64,000 nt of DNA from Mitsuaria sp. 7 (GTDB lineage: Bacteria > Pseudomonadota > Gammaproteobacteria > Burkholderiales > Burkholderiaceae_C). The position numbers were made by a program, and so were the translations under genes. The stretch lies in the NCBI RefSeq assembly GCF_001653795.1, contig NZ_CP011515.1, forward strand, positions 62,001-126,000, written 5' to 3'. Below the pieces are notes generated by a model. That model saw nothing but the letters and a program-made list of their open reading frames with translations, was not told where the DNA came from and searched no databases. This document shows positions 20,556 through 28,989 of the stretch, one piece after another; the first letter of the stretch is position 1, and each line of letters opens with the position of its first letter.

Positions 20556-21626
20556 ATGACGGCGCTGGCCCTGGAGGCGGATGTCCTGGAACTGCGTGTC
20601 CTGAGCGGCCTGCAGTCGGGCGCCGCGCTGCCGCTGGACGGCATGCTGACGGTGGGGCCCGGCGATGACGCCGACCTGTTGCTGCTGGACGATGCCGGCA
20701 CGTCCGCACGCCTGTGCGTCAGCCTGGCACCGGACGGCGGCCTGGTCCTGGAAGCGCTGGAGACGGGCGTCGTCCTGGCGGGCGGATCAACGCTGGCCAG
20801 CGGCACGTCGATGCCATTGAGACCGGGGGAGGCCTTCCGCACGGGCGGCACCTGGCTGACGGTCCGTCATGCCTCGGATCCATGGGACGCCTGGACGCCG
20901 CCGCCCGCTGTCACGGCATCGCCGGAGAACGAGCCGGCGCGTGGCGCGGAAGACGACACGACGGGCGCCATGGCGCCCGATGCGGCCATCGTCGCGGACG
21001 ACCTCCGCCCCTTGCGGTCTCGCGGTCGTGTGCGATCCTCCGCGCCCCGGTCGATGCGTACCGTGGGGAGCCTGATCGTGGCAGCGGGATTGCTGTCGAC
21101 GATGCTGGGCGTGGCGGCCTTGGTCCGCCAGGCCGCGGACGGCGAGGCGCCCCAGGTTCCCGGCGCTGATCCTGCGAAGACCGGCACCCCGGCGACCGAC
21201 GGCCGGCGTGCGACGCCGGCTGTGCGAGCGGCTTCCGCCGTCGCCCCCTTGACGGCGACATCGCCAGCGATGTCGCCCGCCAGTGCGCCTGGCAGTTCGG
21301 GTGCAAGCTCGCCCGAATCGTCGACCGCGTCGACCATGGGCGTCGCTACCCCGCCGCCGAGTCTGTCGGAGACCGCGGCGATTCCCGGCGCAACGTCCGA
21401 CCGCAGTGGCGGGCGTGACCGGTTGCTGGTGAACGTGCCGGGCGACGGCGTGGTGATCCTGCCCTTCGACATCCGGGAGGTGCTGCTCGGCGCGGACAGC
21501 CACGTGATCCTCACCAACGGCCGCCGGCTGGCGCCCGGCGACCGCGTCGGCGAGTGGCGTCTGGCCGAGATCCGGCCTGGCGCGCTGGTGTTCGACGGCC
21601 CACGCAAGGTGCTGGTCGGATGGTGA
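20556..21626 (+). CDS. sctD: T3SS inner-membrane ring protein SctD (HrpQ-like)
   Basis: A 356-residue single-pass protein. Residues 1-110 look like the cytoplasmic FHA-like domain (LELRVLSGLQSGAALPLDG..., VGPGDDADLLLLDD). A membrane helix spans about 170-192 (VGSLIVAAGLLSTMLGVAAL). It is followed by a Ser/Ala/Pro-rich linker of roughly 80 residues and a short C-terminal domain (NVPGDGVVILPFDIREVLLG). The periplasmic part is much shorter than in YscD/PrgH, in line with the HrpQ type. Position between sctV and sctN and the 7-base overlap with sctN support the call. Confidence 0.8.
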   Translation: MTALALEADVLELRVLSGLQSGAALPLDGMLTVGPGDDADLLLLDDAGTSARLCVSLAPDGGLVLEALETGVVLAGGSTLASGTSMPLRPGEAFRTGGTWLTVRHASDPWDAWTPPPAVTASPENEPARGAEDDTTGAMAPDAAIVADDLRPLRSRGRVRSSAPRSMRTVGSLIVAAGLLSTMLGVAALVRQAADGEAPQVPGADPAKTGTPATDGRRATPAVRAASAVAPLTATSPAMSPASAPGSSGASSPESSTASTMGVATPPPSLSETAAIPGATSDRSGGRDRLLVNVPGDGVVILPFDIREVLLGADSHVILTNGRRLAPGDRVGEWRLAEIRPGALVFDGPRKVLVGW

Positions 21627-22975
21627 CGCCGCGCGAGATCGCCGACCGCGAAGCCGCCCGCGTCGCCGCGGCCCTGGCGGGCGTGCCGCTGACCCGCCAG
21701 CTCGGGCGGGTGCACCGCGTGCTGGGCATGCTGATCGAAGGCACGGTGCCCGGAGCGAGCATCGGCGAACTCTGCGAGGTCTATCACCCGGCGGTGCCCG
21801 GCCGCGTGTGGCGCTGCGAGGTCGTCGGCTTCACCGGCCCCAACGTCCTCCTGTCGTCGCTGATGGCGCTCGAGGGCATCTCCGGCGGCTGCGTGATCCG
21901 GCCGTTGCGCACGGTGCATCACGTCGCCGTCGGACGTCCGTTGCTCGGCCGGATCCTCGATGGATTCGGCGATCCGCTGGACGACGGCCCGCCGCTGCGC
22001 GTCGGCGAAGACGGGCTGGAACTGCGTCGCGTCATTGCCGACGCGCCGCCGCCGGTCGAGCGTTGGCGCATCAAGGACCGGTTTCCCACCGGCGTGCGCA
22101 GCCTCGATGCCTTGCTGACGATCGGGCAGGGGCAACGGGTGGGTCTGTTCGCCGGACCCGGCTGCGGCAAGACGACGCTCATGGCGGCCGTCGGTCGCGG
22201 CAGTCCGGTCGACGCGATCGTCGTCGGCCTGATCGGCGAGCGTGGCCGCGAGGTGCGCGAATTCACCGAACATGAGTTCGATCCCGCGCTGATGGCCAAG
22301 ACGGTGATCGTCTGCGCGACCTCGGACCGCACCTCGATCGAACGGGTGCGCGCGGCGTTCACGGCCACGGCGGTCGCCGAAGGACTCCGCGATCAGGGCC
22401 TGAACGTGCTGCTGATGGTGGACTCCCTGACCCGCCTGGCCCGCGCCCAGCGCGAGATCGGCCTGGCCGCCGGCGAGGCGCCGGCGCGCGCCGGTTTTCC
22501 GCCGTCGGTCTACGCGCTGCTGCCACGCCTCATCGAGCGCGCGGGCAATGCCGCCGGCGGCTCCATCACCGCGCTCTACACGGTGCTGCTCGAAGGAGAG
22601 CTCCGGTCGGACCCGATCAGCGAGGAGGCGGTCTCGCTGCTGGACGGTCACATCGTGCTGTCGCGCAAGCTGGCCGAACAAGGGCAGTACCCCGCCGTCG
22701 ATGTGCTGGCCAGCCTGAGTCGCGTGATGTCGAACATCGTGCCCCGCGAGCACGGCCGCGCGGCCAACCGGATCCGGCAGGTGCTGTCCGGCTACCGCGA
22801 CATGGAGCTGATGGTGCGCCTGGGCGAGTACCGGCCCGGTCTGGACGCGGAGACGGACCGCATCGTCGCGGACTATCCCAAGGTGATCGAGTTCCTGCGC
22901 CAGGACACGCGCACCTCGGCACCGTGGGAAGACAGTCTGGCCCGGCTGAATGCGCTGACTGCGGGCGCGGTGTGA
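21620..22975 (+). CDS. sctN: T3SS ATPase SctN
   Basis: A 451-residue F1-type hexameric ATPase that unfolds substrates and releases chaperones at the export gate. The Walker A motif is AGPGCGKTTLM, Walker B is LLMVDSLTR, and there is the FliI-like LIGERGREVREF motif and AGEAPARAGFPPSVY. The frame is open upstream to 21554, but MVTPREIADREAARVAAAL at 21620 agrees with the family and overlaps the sctD stop (ATGGTGA). It ends in TGA overlapping the GTG of sctO. Confidence 0.97.
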   Translation: MVTPREIADREAARVAAALAGVPLTRQLGRVHRVLGMLIEGTVPGASIGELCEVYHPAVPGRVWRCEVVGFTGPNVLLSSLMALEGISGGCVIRPLRTVHHVAVGRPLLGRILDGFGDPLDDGPPLRVGEDGLELRRVIADAPPPVERWRIKDRFPTGVRSLDALLTIGQGQRVGLFAGPGCGKTTLMAAVGRGSPVDAIVVGLIGERGREVREFTEHEFDPALMAKTVIVCATSDRTSIERVRAAFTATAVAEGLRDQGLNVLLMVDSLTRLARAQREIGLAAGEAPARAGFPPSVYALLPRLIERAGNAAGGSITALYTVLLEGELRSDPISEEAVSLLDGHIVLSRKLAEQGQYPAVDVLASLSRVMSNIVPREHGRAANRIRQVLSGYRDMELMVRLGEYRPGLDAETDRIVADYPKVIEFLRQDTRTSAPWEDSLARLNALTAGAV

Positions 22976-23427
22976 GGCGGGTCCCGCACGAAGTCGAGTC
23001 GCCCGCCCCGCCGGACCCGCGGATTCCGGGCGTGCGCCGCATCGGCGCCCTGGCGAGCCGGCGCGCCACCTTGGCCGAGGCTGAACTGTCGCGCGCCCAG
23101 CGCGCCAGTGAAACGGCCGCACAAGCGGTAGTGGCCGCGGAACAGGCCCTGCAAGACTGCATCGCCGACGTGGCCGCGCGGCGCGCCGAACTGCTGGCGG
23201 CACGCCAGGCGGAACCCGGCGGCGCCCCGGTCCTGAAACGGTGGCGCCAGGAAGACCAGGCGCAGATCGATCGGATCGCTCCCGCACGGCGGACGGTGTC
23301 CGATCGCGAACGCGAGCGTGACGCCGCCGAACTGGCGTTGGCGGATGCGGCCGACAGGCACCGCACGCTGGCGCGCCGACGCGAGAAATACACGCTCCTG
23401 GAAGAGGAATTGCGCGACGACGTCTGA
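22972..23427 (+). CDS. sctO: T3SS stalk protein SctO
   Basis: A 151-residue, strongly charged coiled-coil protein (FliJ/YscO/HrpO type), for instance RIGALASRRATLAEAELSRAQ and VSDRERERDAAELALADA. It sits directly after sctN, where the FliJ-like stalk is normally encoded. The start is a GTG overlapping the sctN stop; the longer in-frame form beginning at 22924 would lie inside sctN. It is the last gene of the plus block. The usual next gene, sctP, is absent: the following gene is convergent sctU. Confidence 0.8.
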   Translation: MRRVPHEVESPAPPDPRIPGVRRIGALASRRATLAEAELSRAQRASETAAQAVVAAEQALQDCIADVAARRAELLAARQAEPGGAPVLKRWRQEDQAQIDRIAPARRTVSDRERERDAAELALADAADRHRTLARRREKYTLLEEELRDDV

Positions 23428-23505
23428 GGACACCTGACCGCACCTGATCGCGTGCGATCGCGCCTGACCTCGCGTGCGCGCTCGCCCGCCCTCGGCCTGG
23501 ACCCC

Positions 23506-24648
23506 TCACGCGAGATCCAGCATCTCCTGCCCGATCTCGTCGTCCACGGACGCCAGGTCCAGACGCGTTTCGTCTTCGCCGGGACGCAGGGTGGGGCGCA
23601 GCAGTTCCGGCGCCTGCTTCTCGTACTCCTCGATGACGCGCAGCAGCAGCGCGACCGCGCGGAAGGTGTGCTCGGGCACGGCCTGTCCGACCTCGCCCGA
23701 GGCGAGCAGGTGCCGGGCCAGTCCCACGTAGCGCACGACCGGCACGCCGTCCTCGCGCGCGCGGCGCCGCAGCGCGAGCGCTTCCTCGTCGCTGCGCTTG
23801 TCCAGGATCAGCGGCATCTCGGTGACCTCGGGGTCGTAGTAGAGCGCGACCGCCACGTGCTCCGGATTGACCACCACCGCGTTGGGCCGCTGTTGCGCGT
23901 CGGCACCGTCGGACATGATCAGTTCCTTGGCGATCTGCTTGCGCGTGCCCTTGAGCATCGGATCGCCTTCGTTCTGCTTGTGGTCGCGGCGGACCTCGCT
24001 GATGTCCATGCGCAGCTGACGGAAGATCAGGTAACGCTGGAGCAGGATGTCGGTGACGATCAGCAGCACCAGCACGATGATGCACTGCCGTTCGAGGCCC
24101 TGGAGCATGGCCAGCGACATCGACCAGCCCTGGGCGGCGTCCACGCGGAAGCCCTGCGCGATGTCGGGCAGGTCGGCGCGGATCTTCAGCCACGCGACCG
24201 TCAGCAGCGTCAGGCTGCGCACCGGTCCGAGCACGCCCATCATGAGCTTCTGACCGGACACCAGGTTCTTCAGGTTGTTGCCGGGGTTGAGCTTGTCGAA
24301 GCCTTTGCCCAGCGCCTTTCCGGCGAAGTTGAAGCGCGTCTGGGCCAGCGTGCCCAGCACGGCGACGAGCGCCGGCAGCGCCGCCATCACCAGCAGCGCG
24401 AAGAGGGCCGGGAGGAACGAGGACCAGCTCATGGCCAGGGTCGTGTCCATCGGTCGCGCGGTCTGGCGCAGCGCGGCCTCGAGCATGGCGTCGACCAGGC
24501 CGCGCCACAGGGGCTCGGTGGCGAACGCCACCTCGGCCATCAGCAGCAGACGCAGGATCTTCAGCGAGTCCTGGCTGACGCCGACCTGGCCCTCCTGGCG
24601 CGCCTGGCGCTTGCGGGACTCGGTGGGCGGAAGATTCTTTTCGGCCAT
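23506..24648 (-). CDS. sctU: T3SS substrate-specificity switch SctU with variant NPEH site
   Basis: A 380-residue FlhB/HrcU family protein. The N-terminus KNLPPTESRKRQARQEGQV, four membrane helices (about 30-210), the linker KQNEGDPMLKGTRKQIAKE, and the C-terminal autocleavage domain are all present. The self-cleavage motif, normally NPTH, reads Asn261-Pro262-Glu263-His264 here (VVVNPEHVAVALYYDP). The Asn-Pro pair that carries out cleavage is kept. The C-terminal tail after residue 345 is longer and acidic. It follows sctT by 18 bases and ends the operon. Confidence 0.95.
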   Translation of the reverse strand: MAEKNLPPTESRKRQARQEGQVGVSQDSLKILRLLLMAEVAFATEPLWRGLVDAMLEAALRQTARPMDTTLAMSWSSFLPALFALLVMAALPALVAVLGTLAQTRFNFAGKALGKGFDKLNPGNNLKNLVSGQKLMMGVLGPVRSLTLLTVAWLKIRADLPDIAQGFRVDAAQGWSMSLAMLQGLERQCIIVLVLLIVTDILLQRYLIFRQLRMDISEVRRDHKQNEGDPMLKGTRKQIAKELIMSDGADAQQRPNAVVVNPEHVAVALYYDPEVTEMPLILDKRSDEEALALRRRAREDGVPVVRYVGLARHLLASGEVGQAVPEHTFRAVALLLRVIEEYEKQAPELLRPTLRPGEDETRLDLASVDDEIGQEMLDLA

Positions 24649-24666
24649 CGCGCGCTCGTCGGCGCC

Positions 24667-25509
24667 TCAGCGGGCGGGGACGGCAGGGCCGGTGGAACGG
24701 GGAGCGCCAGCGGCAGGCTGCGCCAGCCCCAGGGTCTCCAGCACGCCCTCCTGCCACCAGCGCAGCGAGTCGTCGACGACTTTGTCGAACAGCGGCACGG
24801 CGATCAAGGCCACGATGAGCAGGGCCGAGACCGATTTCATCGCCATCGCCGAGGCGTAGACGTCGAAGCCCTGCACGGCCGTGCTGGCGATGGCCAAGGC
24901 CAGTTCGACCATCAGGAGCAGCAGCAGGGCCGGTCCGGCCAGCAGCAGCGCCTGGGTCAGCGTGCCGGCCAGCGCCTGGAGCAGACCGCGCTGATGCGCC
25001 GCGTCGAGCGTGGGGAACAGGTCCATCATGGGCCACTGCGCGTGGCTGACCGAGAGCACGGTGAAGGTCGCCTGCAGCAGGCCCAGGTCCACGAGGAGCG
25101 CGATCAGCGCGCGTTCCGACAACTCGCCCAGCAGCGTGGCGTCGGCCTGGAGCGCCGGGTTGACCTGCTGCGCGGCGTTGGCGCCGCGCTGGTTGTCGAT
25201 CAGCGTGCCCATGCCCCGCACGGCCCAGAACGGGATCGCCGCCAGCATGCCGAGCAGGCTGCCGATCAGGCCTTCCTTGAGCGCGAGCACGAGGACCGCC
25301 TCGGGCGGCGGCGGCGAGGCGACGAACGTCGGCCAGACCTGGAACGCCGCGGGCAGCGACAGGGCCAGGCACAGTGCGCCGCGCACCGCCGCGGTGGTCT
25401 GCTGGCGCGCGAAGAAGGGCAGGAAGACGATCATGCCGCCCGCGCGCGCCATGGACAGCGCCATGGCCTGCGAGACCACGAACAGCGACAGCGGCGATTC
25501 GAACGACAT
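24667..25509 (-). CDS. sctT: T3SS export apparatus protein SctT
   Basis: A 280-residue FliR/HrcT family membrane protein with several hydrophobic helices. It begins MSFESPLSLFVVSQAMALSMARAGGMIVFLPFF and contains EGLIGSLLGMLAAIPFWAVRGMGTLIDNQRGA, the most conserved stretch of the family. The ATG at 25509 is preferred because homology begins there; the frame is open 39 codons further upstream, inside the acetyltransferase gene. The C-terminus is Pro/Ala-rich. It lies 10 bases after the GNAT gene and 18 before sctU. Confidence 0.95.
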   Translation of the reverse strand: MSFESPLSLFVVSQAMALSMARAGGMIVFLPFFARQQTTAAVRGALCLALSLPAAFQVWPTFVASPPPPEAVLVLALKEGLIGSLLGMLAAIPFWAVRGMGTLIDNQRGANAAQQVNPALQADATLLGELSERALIALLVDLGLLQATFTVLSVSHAQWPMMDLFPTLDAAHQRGLLQALAGTLTQALLLAGPALLLLLMVELALAIASTAVQGFDVYASAMAMKSVSALLIVALIAVPLFDKVVDDSLRWWQEGVLETLGLAQPAAGAPRSTGPAVPAR

Positions 25510-25519
25510 GGCGACCGTG

Positions 25520-26215
25520 TCAGGCGAATGCGGGCTCGGCCACCGTGCGGCGCTCGGCGCGCAACCGGGCGATGCCCGCCCGGCGACGCTCCAGGCGGTC
25601 CATGTGCGCGAGCCAGACGGGATCATCGAGGCGGCAGCCCCAGACTTCGAGATCGAAGCGGAGCCCGCCGTAGTCGACGACCGAGGGCATCAAGGCCCAG
25701 CGCTCGAGCCGGCAGGCGCGGACCAGCGAGAGGCTGCGGCGGTTGGTGCCGAGGATCCAGCAGGTGACGGTGTCGAAGCCGTAGCGGACGCAGTCGTTGA
25801 ACACGCCGCGGATCATGCACATGGCAATGCCACTGCCCTGCCAGTCCTTGGCGACATAGAGCCAGAGATCGCCGGCGCTGCGGCACGCCTGCTGTGCCCA
25901 GCAGATGGGGCGCATGTGGGCCCAGGCGACCGGGATCCGTGGTGCGACGTCCGCGGCAGCCTCGCCGTCGACGCCCGGCGTCGCGGGCGCGGTCATCACC
26001 CAGAGCGGCCAGCCTTTGCGGCGGCTCAGCGCGATGATCGCCTGCATTTCCGCCAGGGTGCCGTTCACCAGCGTCGGTGAGTGGCCGCCGCCGGCGACGG
26101 ACTCGTTGTAGATGCGGACGAGTGCCTTCGCGTCGGAGGCCTGGGCCAGGCGCCAGGTCAGCGTGGAGACGTCCTGCTCCGGACGTGCGACCGCGGTCGA
26201 TGTCGTGGTGTTCAT
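25520..26215 (-). CDS. GNAT-family N-acetyltransferase embedded in the T3SS operon
   Basis: A 231-residue protein with a GNAT fold: LTWRLAQASDAKALVRIYNESV at the start, LWLYVAKDWQGSGIAMCMIRGVF with the acetyl-CoA loop Q-x-x-G-x-A, and GTNRRSLSLVRACRLERW, the usual N-x-x-S motif near the end. Its ATG overlaps the sctK stop (ATGA) and sctT follows after 10 bases, so it is co-translated with the core apparatus. Its substrate is unknown. Possible roles are modification of a T3SS component or an exported effector. The first ~15 residues are Thr/Ser-rich (MNTTTSTAVARP), which is compatible with but does not prove secretion. Confidence 0.82.
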   Translation of the reverse strand: MNTTTSTAVARPEQDVSTLTWRLAQASDAKALVRIYNESVAGGGHSPTLVNGTLAEMQAIIALSRRKGWPLWVMTAPATPGVDGEAAADVAPRIPVAWAHMRPICWAQQACRSAGDLWLYVAKDWQGSGIAMCMIRGVFNDCVRYGFDTVTCWILGTNRRSLSLVRACRLERWALMPSVVDYGGLRFDLEVWGCRLDDPVWLAHMDRLERRRAGIARLRAERRTVAEPAFA

Positions 26216-26931
26216 GGTGTGGGGGCGGGTTGGGCCGGCCCGGCGGCGCCGGTGCGCCAGATGCGCCAGGCCTGCCGCCGCAGCGCAGCGGCGGAGTCGG
26301 GGAGCTGCGGCGCGATGGTGGCCGCATGAAACAGTCGAGGGTCGCAGCGCAGCCGCACCCGCGACCAGGCGCCGGGCAATGCGTCTTCGATCAGGCGACC
26401 CATCAGTGGCAATGCCCATCGACGCAGGTCGATGTCCGCCGATCCGCTCGGCGGCAGTGAGCCCTCGGGACGCAAGGGGCGCGCCTTCGCCTGGCGGAGC
26501 GCGTCACGCCACATCGGCGCGTCGCCGCGCTGCGGTGAGAACAGGTCCGCCAGATCGCGGCGCGCGCCGGCCAGGCAATGGCTCGCGTGGGCGACCCGGC
26601 CCAACGCCAGGGCGGCGCGGTCCAGCGCGTCGCCGTCCAGCGGCAGATGTGCCGGCAAGGCCGCGAGGCGGTCCAGCGGCAGCGGCGCCTCGGCGTCGAT
26701 GCCGAAGCGGCTGCAGAACCAGCGGTAGGCGATTCGCAGCGACGGGCCGGGCGCGCAGAAGCGCGCGAGCCAATGCGCCGTCGCGTGGTCGGGATCGCCC
26801 TGGGCCGCGTCGTCCAGCCAGCCGGGGTGCATGCGGCGCCAGGGCTCGTACCAGAGCTCCAGCCAACCGGCCTGCGATTCGAGGGAGAGGGCGAGGGCGC
26901 CTGCCTCGCCGGATGCCATCCCGGCGCTCAT
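26212..26931 (-). CDS. sctK: T3SS sorting-platform accessory protein SctK (HrpD-like)
   Basis: A 239-residue soluble protein without strong motifs, Trp- and Arg-rich (LELWYEPWRRMHPGWLDD; RIAYRWFCSRFGID). Position between sctJ and sctT/U corresponds to hrpD in Hrp1-type clusters, which is SctK. The ATG at 26931 overlaps the sctJ stop (ATGA), and its own stop overlaps the GNAT start. The reading frame is open much further upstream inside sctJ, but that part is out of frame with the real gene there. Confidence 0.78.
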   Translation of the reverse strand: MSAGMASGEAGALALSLESQAGWLELWYEPWRRMHPGWLDDAAQGDPDHATAHWLARFCAPGPSLRIAYRWFCSRFGIDAEAPLPLDRLAALPAHLPLDGDALDRAALALGRVAHASHCLAGARRDLADLFSPQRGDAPMWRDALRQAKARPLRPEGSLPPSGSADIDLRRWALPLMGRLIEDALPGAWSRVRLRCDPRLFHAATIAPQLPDSAAALRRQAWRIWRTGAAGPAQPAPTP

Positions 26932-27767
26932 GGCGCTGCGGAACCGGTGATCGGATCCTCGTCGGACAAGCCGAGCGGGTCGTCTTCTTCTGCCGGCGAC
27001 GGCGCGGCGCTCTTCCGGCGTTGCCACAGCCACCATCCCAGGGGGACGCCGACTCCGGCGATCACCGCCAGCACGCCGGTGATCCATCCCGTCAGGGCGT
27101 GGACGACGCCACCCGGCGCGCCGCCCGCGGTGCCGCGCTTTCCGGCGGTCGGCGTGGAAGCCATCGTCTCGGAGGGCACGAACACGACCGCGACCTTCTC
27201 CGGCGCATCGGCCAGACCCGGGATGCTGGCGACCACCAGCTTGCGGATGCGGGGTTCGTAGGCGGCCGTGTTCCAGCCTGCGACGTGCTTGATCAGGATC
27301 GAGCAGGAGGACGGCAGCACGGGTTCCCCCGGAACGACCCGTTCCGGCAGCACGGGGTGGACCCGCGCCAGCACCACGCCGTCGATCTGCGACAGCGTGC
27401 TCTCGAGCTCCTGTGCCAGCGCCGACAGGAAGCGGGCGCGCTCCTCGGTCGGCGTCGAGATCATGCCGTCCTTCTTGAAGATGTCGCCCATGCGCGTGAA
27501 CGAGTTGCGGGGCAGCCCGGCGGCCTGGAGGATCGCGACGGCGGAGGCGAAACGATCCTGCGGCACGCGCACGGCGAAGAGCTGCTTGCCGCCGGCCACC
27601 TTGGACGCATCGAGGCCGTGGCGGTCGAGTTCCGCGGTGATCTCGTTGGCGTCCTTCTCGCTCAACCCGGTGTAGAGGTCGGTCGATCCGCCGCAGCCGG
27701 CGAGCAGCGCCGCCAGCGACAGCGAGGCGACCAGGAGGCGTCCGGCGCGGCCCATCCCGTGGCTCAT
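26928..27767 (-). CDS. sctJ: T3SS inner-membrane ring lipoprotein SctJ
   Basis: A 279-residue YscJ/HrcJ family lipoprotein. The signal peptide ends in the lipobox LLAGC. Then come the two ring-building domains: DLYTGLSEKDANEITAELDRHG, FAVRVPQDRFASAVAILQAAGLP, and RVHPVLPERV, SSCSILIKHV, IRKLVVASIPGL. A C-terminal membrane helix spans about 225-247 (GWITGVLAVIAGVGVPLGWWLW). The start overlaps the sctI stop and its stop overlaps the sctK start, giving tight coupling. Confidence 0.96.
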   Translation of the reverse strand: MSHGMGRAGRLLVASLSLAALLAGCGGSTDLYTGLSEKDANEITAELDRHGLDASKVAGGKQLFAVRVPQDRFASAVAILQAAGLPRNSFTRMGDIFKKDGMISTPTEERARFLSALAQELESTLSQIDGVVLARVHPVLPERVVPGEPVLPSSCSILIKHVAGWNTAAYEPRIRKLVVASIPGLADAPEKVAVVFVPSETMASTPTAGKRGTAGGAPGGVVHALTGWITGVLAVIAGVGVPLGWWLWQRRKSAAPSPAEEDDPLGLSDEDPITGSAAP

Positions 27768-28123
27768 CAGGCGGACGTCGCGACTTCTTTGATCGTGGCG
27801 CCGACCTTGCCCAGCGCCTTGGCGGCGACGGTGGAGCGGTAGTCCAGCTCCTGCATCTGCAGGGCGACCAAGGGCGCGAGACGGGCATCGTTGGTCCGTT
27901 GCATCCGGTCCTGCAGGCGACCCAGCTTGGCTTGAGCCTCGTCCATGGACGCTGTCAATCGGAGGGCAAGGTGCGCGTCCCGCGCCTGGTCGAGTGCGGG
28001 CGACAGCGGACGGTTGATGCGGGCCACCTGGGCCACGGCCTGCTCGAAGCGCGTGCCGGCGGAGGAGCGTGACGGAAGACTGACCGCGTCGACGATGCGG
28101 CCACCTTGGAGGGGAGACGTCAT
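27767..28123 (-). CDS. sctI: T3SS inner rod protein SctI (HrpB-like)
   Basis: A 118-residue protein whose C-terminal segment LVALQMQELDYRSTVAAKALGKVGATIKEV has the pattern of the HrpB/YscI inner rod. The N-terminus is polar and Ser-rich, as in early T3SS substrates. A GGAG ribosome site lies 7 bases upstream of the ATG. It is directly coupled to sctJ (ATGA), the normal rod-ring gene order. Confidence 0.87.
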   Translation of the reverse strand: MTSPLQGGRIVDAVSLPSRSSAGTRFEQAVAQVARINRPLSPALDQARDAHLALRLTASMDEAQAKLGRLQDRMQRTNDARLAPLVALQMQELDYRSTVAAKALGKVGATIKEVATSA

Positions 28124-28136
28124 GCGCGTCTCCAGA

Positions 28137-28673
28137 TCACTGCGCGCGCATCGCGTGATCGAGGTCGATCAGGACGATGCGCTTGGCGGTTTCCAGCAGT
28201 TCCTTCATGAACGGCGTTTCGGCCGGCAGTGCGCTGAAGCTGGATTCGATGGTCTGATGCAGTTCGCTGCCATCGGCCATCCCCATGGTGATGGCGGTCT
28301 TGTAGAGCGACATGGCACGGGCCATCGTGGCGACCTCTTCGTCGGACTCGTCCTCGGCGGCCAGCGCCAGCACGGCGGGGTCGGGTTCCATGTCGCCGTA
28401 GCCTTCAGCCTTGGCCGCGTCCAGCGCCGTCTGCATGTCGAAGTCCGATGGGGTACGGTCCTGCGCGGAGCGGATGACCTGGACGATGCGGCCGGTGGCC
28501 TGATCGAGGACACGTTCCTCGTGTTCGTCGGGAGCCGCCGACTGTTCGGCGAAGTGGATCCAGGTGCCGGCGCTCGTGGGCGCGGCGAAGATGGTCGGGT
28601 GGTTGTCCATGAAAGCGGCAATGCAGGCACGCTTTTCGAGGACGTGGTCCGGTGCGGAGGCGAGTTCGATCAT
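28137..28673 (-). CDS. Unknown protein of the needle-side T3SS operon
   Basis: A 178-residue acidic protein (MIELASAPDHVLEKRACIAAFMDNH...) with no family I recognise. It appears soluble, with no signal peptide or membrane helix; the C-terminal half looks helical (ATMARAMSLYKTAITMGMADG; FMKELLETAKRIVLIDLDHAM). It sits 13 bases upstream of sctI, where hrpZ or other exported proteins are found in Hrp1-type clusters. It might be a T3SS chaperone (small, acidic) or an exported component. No clear ribosome site precedes the ATG at 28673. Confidence 0.75.
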   Translation of the reverse strand: MIELASAPDHVLEKRACIAAFMDNHPTIFAAPTSAGTWIHFAEQSAAPDEHEERVLDQATGRIVQVIRSAQDRTPSDFDMQTALDAAKAEGYGDMEPDPAVLALAAEDESDEEVATMARAMSLYKTAITMGMADGSELHQTIESSFSALPAETPFMKELLETAKRIVLIDLDHAMRAQ

Positions 28674-28769
28674 GGCGATGAGAGGTTGAAGCGCGGCGCC
28701 GTGCGCCGCGGAAGCGGGCGGCGCCGTGCGGAGCCGCCCACGTGAGAGGTCAGAGACCCCGTCAGGACA

Positions 28770-28928
28770 TCAGAAGCCGCGGGCGGAATAGCCAAACATC
28801 TGGCCGGCCATGCTGCTCATGAACATGCTCATCGGGTTGAACATGCCCTGCCCGATGCCGATGCCGGTCATCACGCCTTGTAATTGACCCTCCAGTCTGG
28901 CGACAACGGGCGCTAGTGGGTTTCCCAT
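28770..28928 (-). CDS. Tiny Met/Gly-rich T3SS-operon protein (52 aa)
   Basis: An ATG at 28928 with a strong ribosome site (GAAAGGAAA, about 7 bases upstream) opens a 52-codon frame ending in TGA at 28770-28772. The protein starts MGNPLAPVVARLEGQLQGV and ends with a Met/Phe/Ser/Gly-rich hydrophobic tail (GMFNPMSMFMSSM, GYSARGF). I do not recognise it. Its place between the needle-like gene and the rod operon suggests a small exported component or needle-tip factor. A longer overlapping frame here (28762-28971) lacks a ribosome site and looks spurious. Confidence 0.65.
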   Translation of the reverse strand: MGNPLAPVVARLEGQLQGVMTGIGIGQGMFNPMSMFMSSMAGQMFGYSARGF

Positions 28929-28989
28929 GAGAATTTCCTTTCAATGTGAACGAGGGGCCCGGGACGTCCATGTCCCGGGCACTTGGGAA

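Noticed and set aside
23446..23459. Terminator between convergent sctO and sctU
   Set aside because: A 6-base stem with a 2-base loop and no T-run is too weak in this GC-rich sequence.
20867..25372. Minus-strand frame of about 1500 codons across sctD-sctN-sctO-sctU-sctT
   Set aside because: It crosses well-supported T3SS genes on both strands and has the Arg/Pro/Ala-rich composition of a GC-rich non-coding frame.
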